Positions 38,735 through 44,837 of a stretch of DNA of 45,334 nt are shown here, one piece after another. The notes beneath the pieces are model-generated. The model was given only the letters and a program-made list of their open reading frames with translations, did no database searches and had not been told where the DNA came from. The position numbers and the translations under genes are program-made. The DNA is from a virus, in the IMG/VR virus record IMGVR_UViG_3300036851_000168, positions 1 to 45,334 of that record. The stretch is one strand, 5' to 3'. The first letter of the stretch is position 1. Each line of letters opens with the position of its first letter.

Positions 38735-39016
38735 TTACTGAGCCACCAGTTTGCAGAAGGAGTTGCAGTAGAACCTGCCGTTGAAGAAGACAACGTGCGG
38801 AGTGCGCAGGTTATCGAACGGCTTGCTACAGCTAGCGCAGGCGAGCTGGCTTCCTCGGCCAAAAGCTTCGCCGCTCTTGAAACCCTCGCTTATTCCCTTC
38901 GCGTACGTCTCCTCGCGTATCTGGAGCAGTTCGTCCACCGTCACCACGTCGCGCGGCTCCGAACTCTGGTCGGTAGCGGGGGCAGCTTTCTTGGCAGTGC
39001 GGTTCTTTTCCGTCAT
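38735..39016 (-). CDS. Zinc-binding protein overlapping primase 3' end
   Basis: A 93-residue protein from ATG 39016, with AAGGGAG 7 bases upstream. ACASCSKPF and YCNSFCKLV form a four-cysteine zinc site; the N-terminus is polar. The first 185 bases overlap the primase gene in another frame. Possibly a replication accessory protein. Confidence 0.65.
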   Translation of the reverse strand: MTEKNRTAKKAAPATDQSSEPRDVVTVDELLQIREETYAKGISEGFKSGEAFGRGSQLACASCSKPFDNLRTPHVVFFNGRFYCNSFCKLVAQ

Positions 39017-39896
39017 GCAGAAACTCCCTTCGGCAATCGAAGGTCGGAGTAGTAAGCCTGTAAACACTTAGTCGCTTGCTGCGGAGCGTATGCTCGTCAA
39101 GAGATGGCGATAGGTGACTATTAGCCTGGGCGAGTACGGTGTCGGTTTCCCCTTCAGAGAAACCAGCGCGCCGGCACTGCAACGCCAGCGCATACATGGC
39201 ATGGTTGCGTGCGCCTCTCGTCTCTCCGTGGTCCCGGATGTGCTCGGCGCAGGGCAACAGCTTCCCGTCTCCCTCGTACTCAACGGGCGCCGGCTTGGGC
39301 TCCGGCGGAAGCCCTCGCACCAATAACTGCCACCACTTGCGAGATAGAGAAGCCTTTGCTTCTATCTCGGGCATATCAACTTCAACGAGTTCTGAGCGCT
39401 TGCCTGTTACCAGATGCACGCCCAGTGGCAGCTTGACCAAGGTTCCATACCCGCCCAGAGCAACGAGCCCCTTTGGGTAGACCTCGCACGTAATGCCGGC
39501 CTGCTCCATGACCCACAGTCCGAAGCGCCTTGCTTCTAGCGCGTCGGTCCACTCCTCAAGGAACAGCCAAGCGTGATAGCCCTTCTTCCCCGAGAACTCC
39601 AGGCAGAAGTAGCCCGAGTTGATGCCAGCACGTAATAGAACTCGACGGATGAGAAACACGTCGGCATTAGCCTGGCGCATGTCGCCATCACGGTCTATGT
39701 CCCAGACAATGCAGCGAACCTTGCTGTCCTCTTCCCGGCCCAAGTAGATGCCGATGGTCCAGTCGCCATCAAGATGGCGCTGCACATCCTCGGGGGTCAG
39801 CTCTCGCCGTACCGGGTGGTAGCTTCCGTTCGGTTGCTGCTCGGCAAACGCGCTGCGCCTGCCCTGGAAGAGGAACATGAAGTCATCTAAGAACAA
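38832..39896 (-). CDS. Archaeo-eukaryotic-type primase (PrimPol, TOTE-like)
   Basis: A 354-residue protein. The catalytic part has VWDIDRD (D66, D68), SGKKGYHAWLF (102-112) and KLPLGVHLVTGKRS (155-168), the motifs of AEP primases of the TOTE group. Residues 295-325 hold C-x-C-type cysteines (DCRREFLHDGKEPHCQ, SCPRY) that may bind iron-sulphur or zinc, as in other primases. The last ~60 residues overlap the next gene. It makes primers and may extend them. No separate DNA polymerase is encoded, so the host enzyme is probably used. Start TTG 39896 or ATG 39878. Confidence 0.82.
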   Translation of the reverse strand: MFLDDFMFLFQGRRSAFAEQQPNGSYHPVRRELTPEDVQRHLDGDWTIGIYLGREEDSKVRCIVWDIDRDGDMRQANADVFLIRRVLLRAGINSGYFCLEFSGKKGYHAWLFLEEWTDALEARRFGLWVMEQAGITCEVYPKGLVALGGYGTLVKLPLGVHLVTGKRSELVEVDMPEIEAKASLSRKWWQLLVRGLPPEPKPAPVEYEGDGKLLPCAEHIRDHGETRGARNHAMYALALQCRRAGFSEGETDTVLAQANSHLSPSLDEHTLRSKRLSVYRLTTPTFDCRREFLHDGKEPHCQESCPRYRPEFGAARRGDGGRTAPDTRGDVREGNKRGFQERRSFWPRKPARLR

Positions 39897-40260
39897 AGTT
39901 GAAGAAGTCCTCCTCGGTCATCACCACGAGCGCCTTCTCTCTGTCCCGGCGCAGCCTGGCGATTGGGATGCCCGGTCCCTTCTTCGCCTTCTCGATGTTC
40001 AAGTAGAGCCGAGCTGGTATGCGAGTGGAGTCGCGCGTTACCTCGACAGAGAACGCCACTCCCCTGCCACCAGCTGCCTCAGCAATAGCCACAAAGTCCG
40101 GGCCGTCCACGCCACCGCGCCAGGGCACCGGCCTAAAGCCGCGCTCGGCCCACGCCTTGCGCGCCTCGCTCTCTCCGTTACTGCCCTTGCGCCTCGACCG
40201 CCTGCCTCGGCGGTTGACCGGCGAAGGCGTCACTTCTCCGGGGGACCTGCTGCCGCTCAC
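39883..40260 (-). CDS. Hjc-like Holliday junction resolvase/nuclease
   Basis: A 125-residue protein from GTG 40260. After a basic start (RRGRRSRRKGSNGES) it shows the small PD-(D/E)XK resolvase pattern: NGESEARKAWAERGF (Glu), GPDFVAIA (Asp) and FSVEVTRDS, where the usual lysine of E-V-K is Thr. The lysine may be supplied from elsewhere or activity may be altered. Expected to cut branched DNA before packaging. Confidence 0.68.
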   Translation of the reverse strand: MSGSRSPGEVTPSPVNRRGRRSRRKGSNGESEARKAWAERGFRPVPWRGGVDGPDFVAIAEAAGGRGVAFSVEVTRDSTRIPARLYLNIEKAKKGPGIPIARLRRDREKALVVMTEEDFFNFVLR

Positions 40261-40346
40261 CTAGACACCCACCATGCGAAGTAGGACAGCCATGCCACCC
40301 AGACAGCGACATAGGCAATAAGGAATCTTGCCTCCCACTTACTCAC
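40257..40346 (-). CDS. 29-residue membrane peptide
   Basis: GTG 40346 overlaps the upstream stop (GTGA), and the frame ends overlapping the next GTG. It is almost wholly a tryptophan-rich membrane segment (FLIAYVAVWVAWLSYFAWW). Coupling on both sides supports translation. Function unknown. Confidence 0.55.
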   Translation of the reverse strand: MSKWEARFLIAYVAVWVAWLSYFAWWVSR

Positions 40347-40702
40347 TTCAGCACGTCCTCAGCGGCAGCGATAGCAGCTTCTATCTTGCGAGGGCGATAG
40401 ACAGCACCATCGCTTGACTCGATGTCAGGTGGAATTGATTTCAGCGCATCCCGTATCTGTTCGATGACGCGACGGTAGCGTTCGCTTCGTTCTGCTAGGT
40501 CAGCACAACGGGCCTGAAGAAACTGGTCGGCTACTTCCTTCATTGCGAGCGGGACTCGCCAGTTCTCCAGCCGTCGTATCTCGGCTATCGCCTTGTTGAG
40601 CGCACGCCGTTCCGCGTAGTAAAGCTGGTTCGGGGTGAGAGACGGTTGCGAGTCGGACCGTTCTCGCTGTTCTCGTTCAAACCGGTCAGCTAGGTCACTC
40701 AA
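40343..40702 (-). CDS. Coiled-coil-like protein, paralogue of gene at 1687
   Basis: A 119-residue helical protein sharing ADR-x-EREQ-x-ER, AIAEIR, RRVIEQ-x-RDAL and VLK with the 1687-2055 protein in the opposite part of the genome. The middle region differs. Its ordinary start helps fix the start of the paralogue. Function unknown. Confidence 0.7.
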   Translation of the reverse strand: MSDLADRFEREQRERSDSQPSLTPNQLYYAERRALNKAIAEIRRLENWRVPLAMKEVADQFLQARCADLAERSERYRRVIEQIRDALKSIPPDIESSDGAVYRPRKIEAAIAAAEDVLK

Positions 40703-40950
40703 CCTGCCATCTCCTGAGCTATCAACATGTCCCGTATCGTGCGGTAAATGAAATGGTGCAAGTTGTACTGCTCTGTCTGCGAGTCACTCACTACGGCACA
40801 GAACTCGCACCCACACAAAGGTGCTTTGTGGTCCCGGAGACAGACGCTCTTACCGCAGGCACACGGTGACGGTTCCTTAGCTACCGTCTCTGCCGTGGAG
40901 GGTGAGGCCAAAAGCGATGAGCGCCAGGCCGGCGACGGCAAGAACGACAA
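40699..40950 (-). CDS. Cysteine-rich small protein overlapping LPXTG gene
   Basis: Up to 83 residues from TTG 40950 (AGGAG 6 bases upstream). The first ~25 residues overlap the LPXTG gene and are poorly protein-like; the rest, PCACGKSVCLRDHKAPLCGC and HHFIYRTIRDML, is convincing as a zinc-binding protein. The start is uncertain, and no ordinary start lies nearer the cysteine region. Confidence 0.5.
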   Translation of the reverse strand: MSFLPSPAWRSSLLASPSTAETVAKEPSPCACGKSVCLRDHKAPLCGCEFCAVVSDSQTEQYNLHHFIYRTIRDMLIAQEMAG

Positions 40951-41380
40951 TGCCTACTCCTGTCTTCGGGAGTGGCTTCGGGTCCACTCTCTTGCTGCTT
41001 GACGAGCCGCCGCCTCCGACTCCTGAGACTGAAGTAGTAGGAGTTGGGCTCGGTGTAACAACGTCACATCCCGGCGTGATTTCGCACGGCTCGCAACCCT
41101 CCGGTAGCCAGCAAATAAGAGTTGGCTCCACCGATGGAGACGGAGTGGGCGAAGCGGTAGGTTCCGGCGATGCACAGTGGTCCTCGTTTCCGTCACCATT
41201 CGGCTGGTCACAGTCCTTGCCATGCTCGGGCTGCGGGTCCGGGCGACACTCCTGATTGCTATTACCGTGCGAGCAGTCCGTGCCGAAGTCGTCGGCAAGC
41301 GCTCTGGGCGCCACGAATACGAGCAACGCCGCAAGTGCTACGCCGAACAGAAACGCCGGCAATGGTCTGATTTCTCTCAA
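40877..41380 (-). CDS. LPXTG cell-wall-anchored surface protein
   Basis: A 167-residue protein from TTG 41380. Residues 1-29 form a signal peptide (FLFGVALAALLVFVAPRALA). Residues 30-135 are a cysteine-, proline- and threonine-rich extracellular part with serine/glycine spacers. LPKTG at 137-141 is followed by a membrane segment (VGIVVLAVAGLALIAFG) and a short HGRD tail, the sortase sorting signal. Host sortase would link it to peptidoglycan. A phage surface protein of this kind could block re-infection or alter attachment; that role is inference. Confidence 0.82.
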   Translation of the reverse strand: MREIRPLPAFLFGVALAALLVFVAPRALADDFGTDCSHGNSNQECRPDPQPEHGKDCDQPNGDGNEDHCASPEPTASPTPSPSVEPTLICWLPEGCEPCEITPGCDVVTPSPTPTTSVSGVGGGGSSSSKRVDPKPLPKTGVGIVVLAVAGLALIAFGLTLHGRDGS

Positions 41381-41646
41381 CGCTTAGGTCCCTTCTCCTG
41401 CTTGTCATGCAAGCGGTAGCGCGCTGCCTTCACAAGAGAAGAAGGGAACGCTGACTGGTTGACAACTACGTAGTGACAGAGGGATGGGTCATCGAGCACC
41501 GCATCGAGCTGGTCGCGCAGGGCTTTCCATTCCCCTTCCGGGTTCTGCTTGTAGCTGCGTAGGACTGTTATCGTCCCTCCCGGCCAGGTTCGTACCAGTC
41601 GGTACGGCTCCAGGTCAGAGTCGATATGCAGGTCTAGGTCACTCAA
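41377..41646 (-). CDS. Hypothetical protein, unknown
   Basis: An 89-residue protein from TTG 41646, overlapping the sigma-like gene stop as TTGA. Mixed alpha/beta (RLVRTWPGGTITVLRSYKQN, HYVVVNQSAFPSS) with a basic C-terminus. Between a sigma-like factor and the LPXTG gene; no domain recognised. Confidence 0.65.
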   Translation of the reverse strand: MSDLDLHIDSDLEPYRLVRTWPGGTITVLRSYKQNPEGEWKALRDQLDAVLDDPSLCHYVVVNQSAFPSSLVKAARYRLHDKQEKGPKR

Positions 41647-42242
41647 GCTAGGTGCCTTTCTCGCATCTTCTCTTGAAGCTCGGTCAGAACAGCTAGAACT
41701 TTCTTTCCGACGTATGGCCCACGCGGGTCCGGCCGGCGCAAGCCCAGCTCGGCGCCTGCTTCTCGCACCGTCATGCCATCGAGGAGCAGGTGCAGCATCC
41801 CTCGGGCTTCTTCGCTCAGCTCTGCGCTGAGCATTCGCATGTCGGCCATGAACTCGACGTGTGCGAAGCCAGGCTCGTCCTTCAGTAGCCGGACGCTCTC
41901 CTCCGACTCATCAAGAAAGTCGGACTTGAAGTCCATGGAGAACTCGTTCGGTCTGCTCCCGATGCGTCGATGCAAGAGCCACATCGCACGCCACGCAGCA
42001 CGTTCGTAGATGAAGTTCTTCGGACTCTTCCCCTTCTGCGGGTCATAGAGAGCATGGAACTCATCTATCACCCGCTGTACTACCTCGGGGATAAACTCCA
42101 GCGCTTCGGAAACACTCAGCTTTGTCCCGGTGAAGCACGCATTGCGAGCTACGTCAACCATCTCTCCGAAGTGCTCACGGATATACCGCTCTCTGCCCTC
42201 GTAACTCGACAGGTCGAGCACTACTTCCAACAAAACCTCCAT
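41643..42242 (-). CDS. Sigma-70-like transcription factor
   Basis: A 199-residue protein (or 195 from TTG 42230, which has GGAGG 5 bases upstream; ATG 42242 has no SD). VVQRVIDEFHALYD, NFIYERAAWRAMWLLHRRIG resembles sigma region 2, and LSEEARGMLHLLLDGMTVREAGAELGL region 4, with an insertion before the last helix. As the first gene of the right minus block it is likely expressed early and could direct host RNA polymerase to the 38-bp late promoters. Confidence 0.68.
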   Translation of the reverse strand: MEVLLEVVLDLSSYEGRERYIREHFGEMVDVARNACFTGTKLSVSEALEFIPEVVQRVIDEFHALYDPQKGKSPKNFIYERAAWRAMWLLHRRIGSRPNEFSMDFKSDFLDESEESVRLLKDEPGFAHVEFMADMRMLSAELSEEARGMLHLLLDGMTVREAGAELGLRRPDPRGPYVGKKVLAVLTELQEKMRERHLA

Positions 42243-42262
42243 TCGGGGTTAAAGAATGGTCT

Positions 42263-42320
42263 GCTTAAACGTCACTGCGCCTTCGCTTAAACGTCACCGC
42301 AGACAGACCAGTGCTTAAAC
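42263..42320. repeat. GCTTAAAC operator-like repeats
   Basis: GCTTAAAC occurs at 42263-42270, 42285-42292 and 42313-42320; the first two extend to GCTTAAACGTCAC. Spacings are 22 and 28 bp, close to two and somewhat under three helical turns. They lie between divergent blocks, just before the sigma-like gene. Confidence 0.6.
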
Positions 42321-42370
42321 CCAGGCGTCTATTACCGGGCTGGTATTAGCTACATCCTGGCCCCCCAGCC

Positions 42371-42400
42371 CCCCGTCAAGAGTGTTAGTCGTTGACGGGG
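42371..42400. promoter_or_regulatory. Inverted repeat with outward TTGACG elements
   Basis: CCCCGTCAA (42371-42379) and TTGACGGGG (42392-42400) form a perfect 9-bp dyad with a 12-base spacer. Each arm holds a -35-like TTGACG pointing outward, so it may be paired promoter elements or an operator. No clear -10 was found at normal spacing. Confidence 0.45.
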
Positions 42401-42449
42401 ATTGCTATGTGAAGCAGCACGCTCATAGCGCGTTTGTTGAACGACTTAC

Positions 42450-42890
42450 TTGGGCGTGAACCAAGCCCCGATTCGTTCTTGGGAAAAGCTCGAAAGCACT
42501 CTTCGGAACTTCGATTCATGGCTCGGTGATGCCGTACCAGGTGGCATGGACATCGACTTCATGTGCGAGCGTCGGGGCAACTTCCTCATACTCGAAGGTA
42601 AGCCGCTCATTGATGGACAGGTCATCCTCCCGCTCGGTCAGTACATCGCTCTTAGAGCCCTTGCTGCGGTCCCCAACTTCACCGTCTACATCGTCGGTGA
42701 GGGGGCCCAGGTCAGCCGTGCTCGACGTGGTGCGTTTGCTATTGCCTCGGTACGGGACCTACCTCGAAACCTTGTTCAACGGCGTTGGAGCGGCGTTCGC
42801 TCTGTGGTCATTCCTTCAAGCCTTCTTGAGCCGGTGAGTGTCACCGGCCTTCGCAACACCCTTAAGAGATGGTGGGAGGAAGCCGCTTGA
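42450..42890 (+). CDS. PD-(D/E)XK-like nuclease domain protein
   Basis: Up to 146 residues (TTG 42450, or GTG two codons on). DIDFMCERRGNFLILEGKP gives an Asp followed by Glu-x-Lys on adjacent strands, and LGQYIALRALA follows, resembling small phage nucleases. The C-terminus is basic and helical (LRNTLKRWWEEA). It is the first gene of the right plus block. The nuclease assignment is from motif only. Confidence 0.55.
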   Translation: MGVNQAPIRSWEKLESTLRNFDSWLGDAVPGGMDIDFMCERRGNFLILEGKPLIDGQVILPLGQYIALRALAAVPNFTVYIVGEGAQVSRARRGAFAIASVRDLPRNLVQRRWSGVRSVVIPSSLLEPVSVTGLRNTLKRWWEEAA

Positions 42891-43024
42891 GTCAGCTCGT
42901 AGTCACGCTGCCCGATGGAAAGCGCTTCGTGTTCCAAGAACACGGCGGGCTTGACCGGAAGTGGCAGCTGCAAGTGATGGAAGAACTCATCGAGAAGCGC
43001 CAAGGAGAACCGAGTCAGAGATGA
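42887..43024 (+). CDS. Small protein, unknown
   Basis: A 45-residue frame from TTG 42887, with GGGAGG upstream and TTGA overlap. It reads LVVTLPDGKRFVFQEHGGLDRKW then a helix. Ends overlapping the next ATG. Function unknown. Confidence 0.6.
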   Translation: MSQLVVTLPDGKRFVFQEHGGLDRKWQLQVMEELIEKRQGEPSQR

Positions 43025-43209
43025 ACTGGAAGAGTCTTGTCGGAGGACTGTTATTCGCAGCGGCTGCATTTACCTTCGGTGCTTGTATCTGGACTTATCA
43101 CGAGCACCCGTCGCAGCAATGGTTCACCGTTCTGTACTCCGGGGTTGTTGAGCTAATCACGGCGCCCATTTTCCTTGTATGGGGCTCGGACCCTCCTAAG
43201 GGGTACTAA
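43021..43209 (+). CDS. Small two-helix membrane protein
   Basis: A 62-residue protein from ATG 43021 (AAGGAGAACC upstream). Two hydrophobic segments (LVGGLLFAAAAFTFGACIW and VVELITAPIFLVWG) suggest a hairpin in the membrane. Could be a holin-like or exclusion protein; no proof. Confidence 0.65.
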   Translation: MNWKSLVGGLLFAAAAFTFGACIWTYHEHPSQQWFTVLYSGVVELITAPIFLVWGSDPPKGY

Positions 43210-43212
43210 CCA

Positions 43213-43815
43213 TTGAAGATTGCTGTTGACCTTGACGACGTAGTTCTCGACTTCCGTGGTGGCCTGCTCGACGCTATGTATCGGGAGTTCGGAGTTAGGG
43301 CAGAGCGAGAAAGCTTCACGAAGTGGGACTCACCCCTGCTCGTGGACTATGAACACGTCTTCAAGGACGCTGGGTACAAGAGCGCATGGCAATGGCTGCG
43401 TGAGCGGGACTGGCTCTGGGCTACGTTCGTTGCTGTCCCCGGCGCCATCGGTGCTATTCAGCAACTGCGCTCGCAGGGTCATTACCTCGAATGCCTGACC
43501 GCCAAGCCTGAGTGGGCCGAGTGGTGCGTGTGGCGGTGGCTTGGACGCTGGAGGCCGGCCTTCAACCGAGTCACCATCGTTACCAACAAGACACACAAGG
43601 CCAACGCATCTGACGCAGACCTACTCATTGACGACAAAGACGAGAACGTCAAGGGCTGGGTCATGTCCCGACGGGAGCGCATTGGCATTGTGTTCGACCA
43701 GCCCTGGAATCGGGCTCCCGCCGTCGAAGGCAACGTGCGCACCTACCGAGCACATGACTGGAGCGATGTCCATCAACTCGTGGAGCACATTAACTGGAGG
43801 AAGGCAGTTGTCTAA
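43213..43815 (+). CDS. 5'(3')-deoxyribonucleotidase-like HAD phosphatase
   Basis: A 200-residue HAD-superfamily protein from TTG 43213. KIAVDLDDVVLDF carries the nucleophile Asp pair; LECLTAKPEW the Thr; VTNKTHKANA a Lys; and ADLLIDDKDENV the acidic pair. This matches phage deoxynucleotidases that dephosphorylate nucleoside monophosphates. With the diphosphohydrolase next to it, it probably alters the dNTP pool during replication. Confidence 0.78.
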   Translation: MKIAVDLDDVVLDFRGGLLDAMYREFGVRAERESFTKWDSPLLVDYEHVFKDAGYKSAWQWLRERDWLWATFVAVPGAIGAIQQLRSQGHYLECLTAKPEWAEWCVWRWLGRWRPAFNRVTIVTNKTHKANASDADLLIDDKDENVKGWVMSRRERIGIVFDQPWNRAPAVEGNVRTYRAHDWSDVHQLVEHINWRKAVV

Positions 43816-44278
43816 CTTCGAGGTAAAAGACTCAGGCAAGCGTGCCCAGTTTGAAAGCGGCATGGTCCGCGATACCAACGATGGGAAAGTGCAGTGGCAT
43901 CGCCTCGCAGAGGGTCCGATGCTCGCACGTTGGGCCGAGCACCTAACCAAGGGTGCGGTCAAGTACCCCGACCTTGAGGATGGCAGCGCTAACTGGACGC
44001 TCGCCTCTGGTGATGCGGAGCTGCGCCGGTTCCGTGAGTCTGCGTTCCGCCACTTCATGCAGTGGCACAACGGAGACACCGACGAGGACCATGCCTCTGC
44101 TGTGTTCTTCAACGTCAACGGCGCTGAGTACGTGAAGAACCAGCCTTTGAAATTGAACTGCCTAAGTACCTATACGTGGCATGAAGCACCGGACAGGAGA
44201 CCTGTTCTTGTGATTTGTGAGAACAAGTACGGTCATTCTGGCCTTCACTCGGCCGGACCTTACACATGGATGGAATGA
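43808..44278 (+). CDS. dATP/dGTP diphosphohydrolase-like protein
   Basis: A 156-residue protein. TTG 43808 is chosen because GGAGGAAGG precedes it and TTG overlaps the upstream stop region. FESGMVRDTNDGKVQWHRL, LTKGAVKYPDLEDGSANW, RFRESAFRHFMQWHNGDTDEDHAS and FFNVNGAEY match the dATP/dGTP diphosphohydrolase N-terminal family found in phages, some with modified bases. It would hydrolyse purine dNTPs. No PurZ-like gene is present here, so base replacement is not indicated. Confidence 0.68.
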   Translation: MSNFEVKDSGKRAQFESGMVRDTNDGKVQWHRLAEGPMLARWAEHLTKGAVKYPDLEDGSANWTLASGDAELRRFRESAFRHFMQWHNGDTDEDHASAVFFNVNGAEYVKNQPLKLNCLSTYTWHEAPDRRPVLVICENKYGHSGLHSAGPYTWME

Positions 44279-44291
44279 GGCGACACAACGG

Positions 44292-44837
44292 ATGAGTCTC
44301 GTCGAGCGTCTGCACGAGGAACTACAGCAGCTCATCTTTGACAACCGAACCGTTTTTCTGTTCCGGGAGATAGACCAGGAGAGCAGCGAGCAGGTGTGCC
44401 GAGAGCTGCTGCGCCTCAGTACCACCCGCCGCAAGATAACTCTCGTAATGAACTGTGAGGGTGGCTCTATCTTCTCGGGCTTCTCCGTCGTAGACATGAT
44501 TGAGTACTGCAATCGCCGAGGCGCAATGGTCCACGCTGTCGTGCTTGGGCAGTGCGCCAGCATGGCAGTAGCCGTGCTGCAAGCAGCACACAAGCGCCTT
44601 GTCTCTCCTCGCTCGCACGTAATGCTGCACTCGGCGAGCGTGTTCAAGGAGGACTACCTGTCGCTAGCCGAAGACTCGCTGCAATTCGCACGGCGCGACT
44701 GGCTGCGCTACCTAGAGCTGTTGTGTGAGCGCAGCGTTTACACACCGAAGCAACTTGAGAAGAGGCTTGTCGGGCGGGAGCTGTACCTCACCGCCGAAGA
44801 GGCCATCGAAGTCGGCCTGGCGGATGGCACGCTATAA
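44292..44837 (+). CDS. ClpP-family serine protease
   Basis: A 181-residue protein from ATG 44292. Family marks include TVFLFREIDQESSEQVC, MNCEGGSIFSGFSVVDMI, GQCASMAVAVL (catalytic Ser), SHVMLHSAS (catalytic His) and LYLTAEEAIEVGLADG. The position of the ClpP aspartate before FLSA reads GRELYLTA, so it is probably Glu here. Head maturation proteases of this fold usually lie beside capsid genes; this one is far away, so it may process other phage or host proteins. Confidence 0.78.
   Translation: MSLVERLHEELQQLIFDNRTVFLFREIDQESSEQVCRELLRLSTTRRKITLVMNCEGGSIFSGFSVVDMIEYCNRRGAMVHAVVLGQCASMAVAVLQAAHKRLVSPRSHVMLHSASVFKEDYLSLAEDSLQFARRDWLRYLELLCERSVYTPKQLEKRLVGRELYLTAEEAIEVGLADGTL

Noticed and set aside
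43808-44278. Evidence for a 2-aminoadenine (Z) genome
   Set aside because: The diphosphohydrolase-like protein alone is not enough; no PurZ-type adenylosuccinate synthetase or DatZ was recognised.
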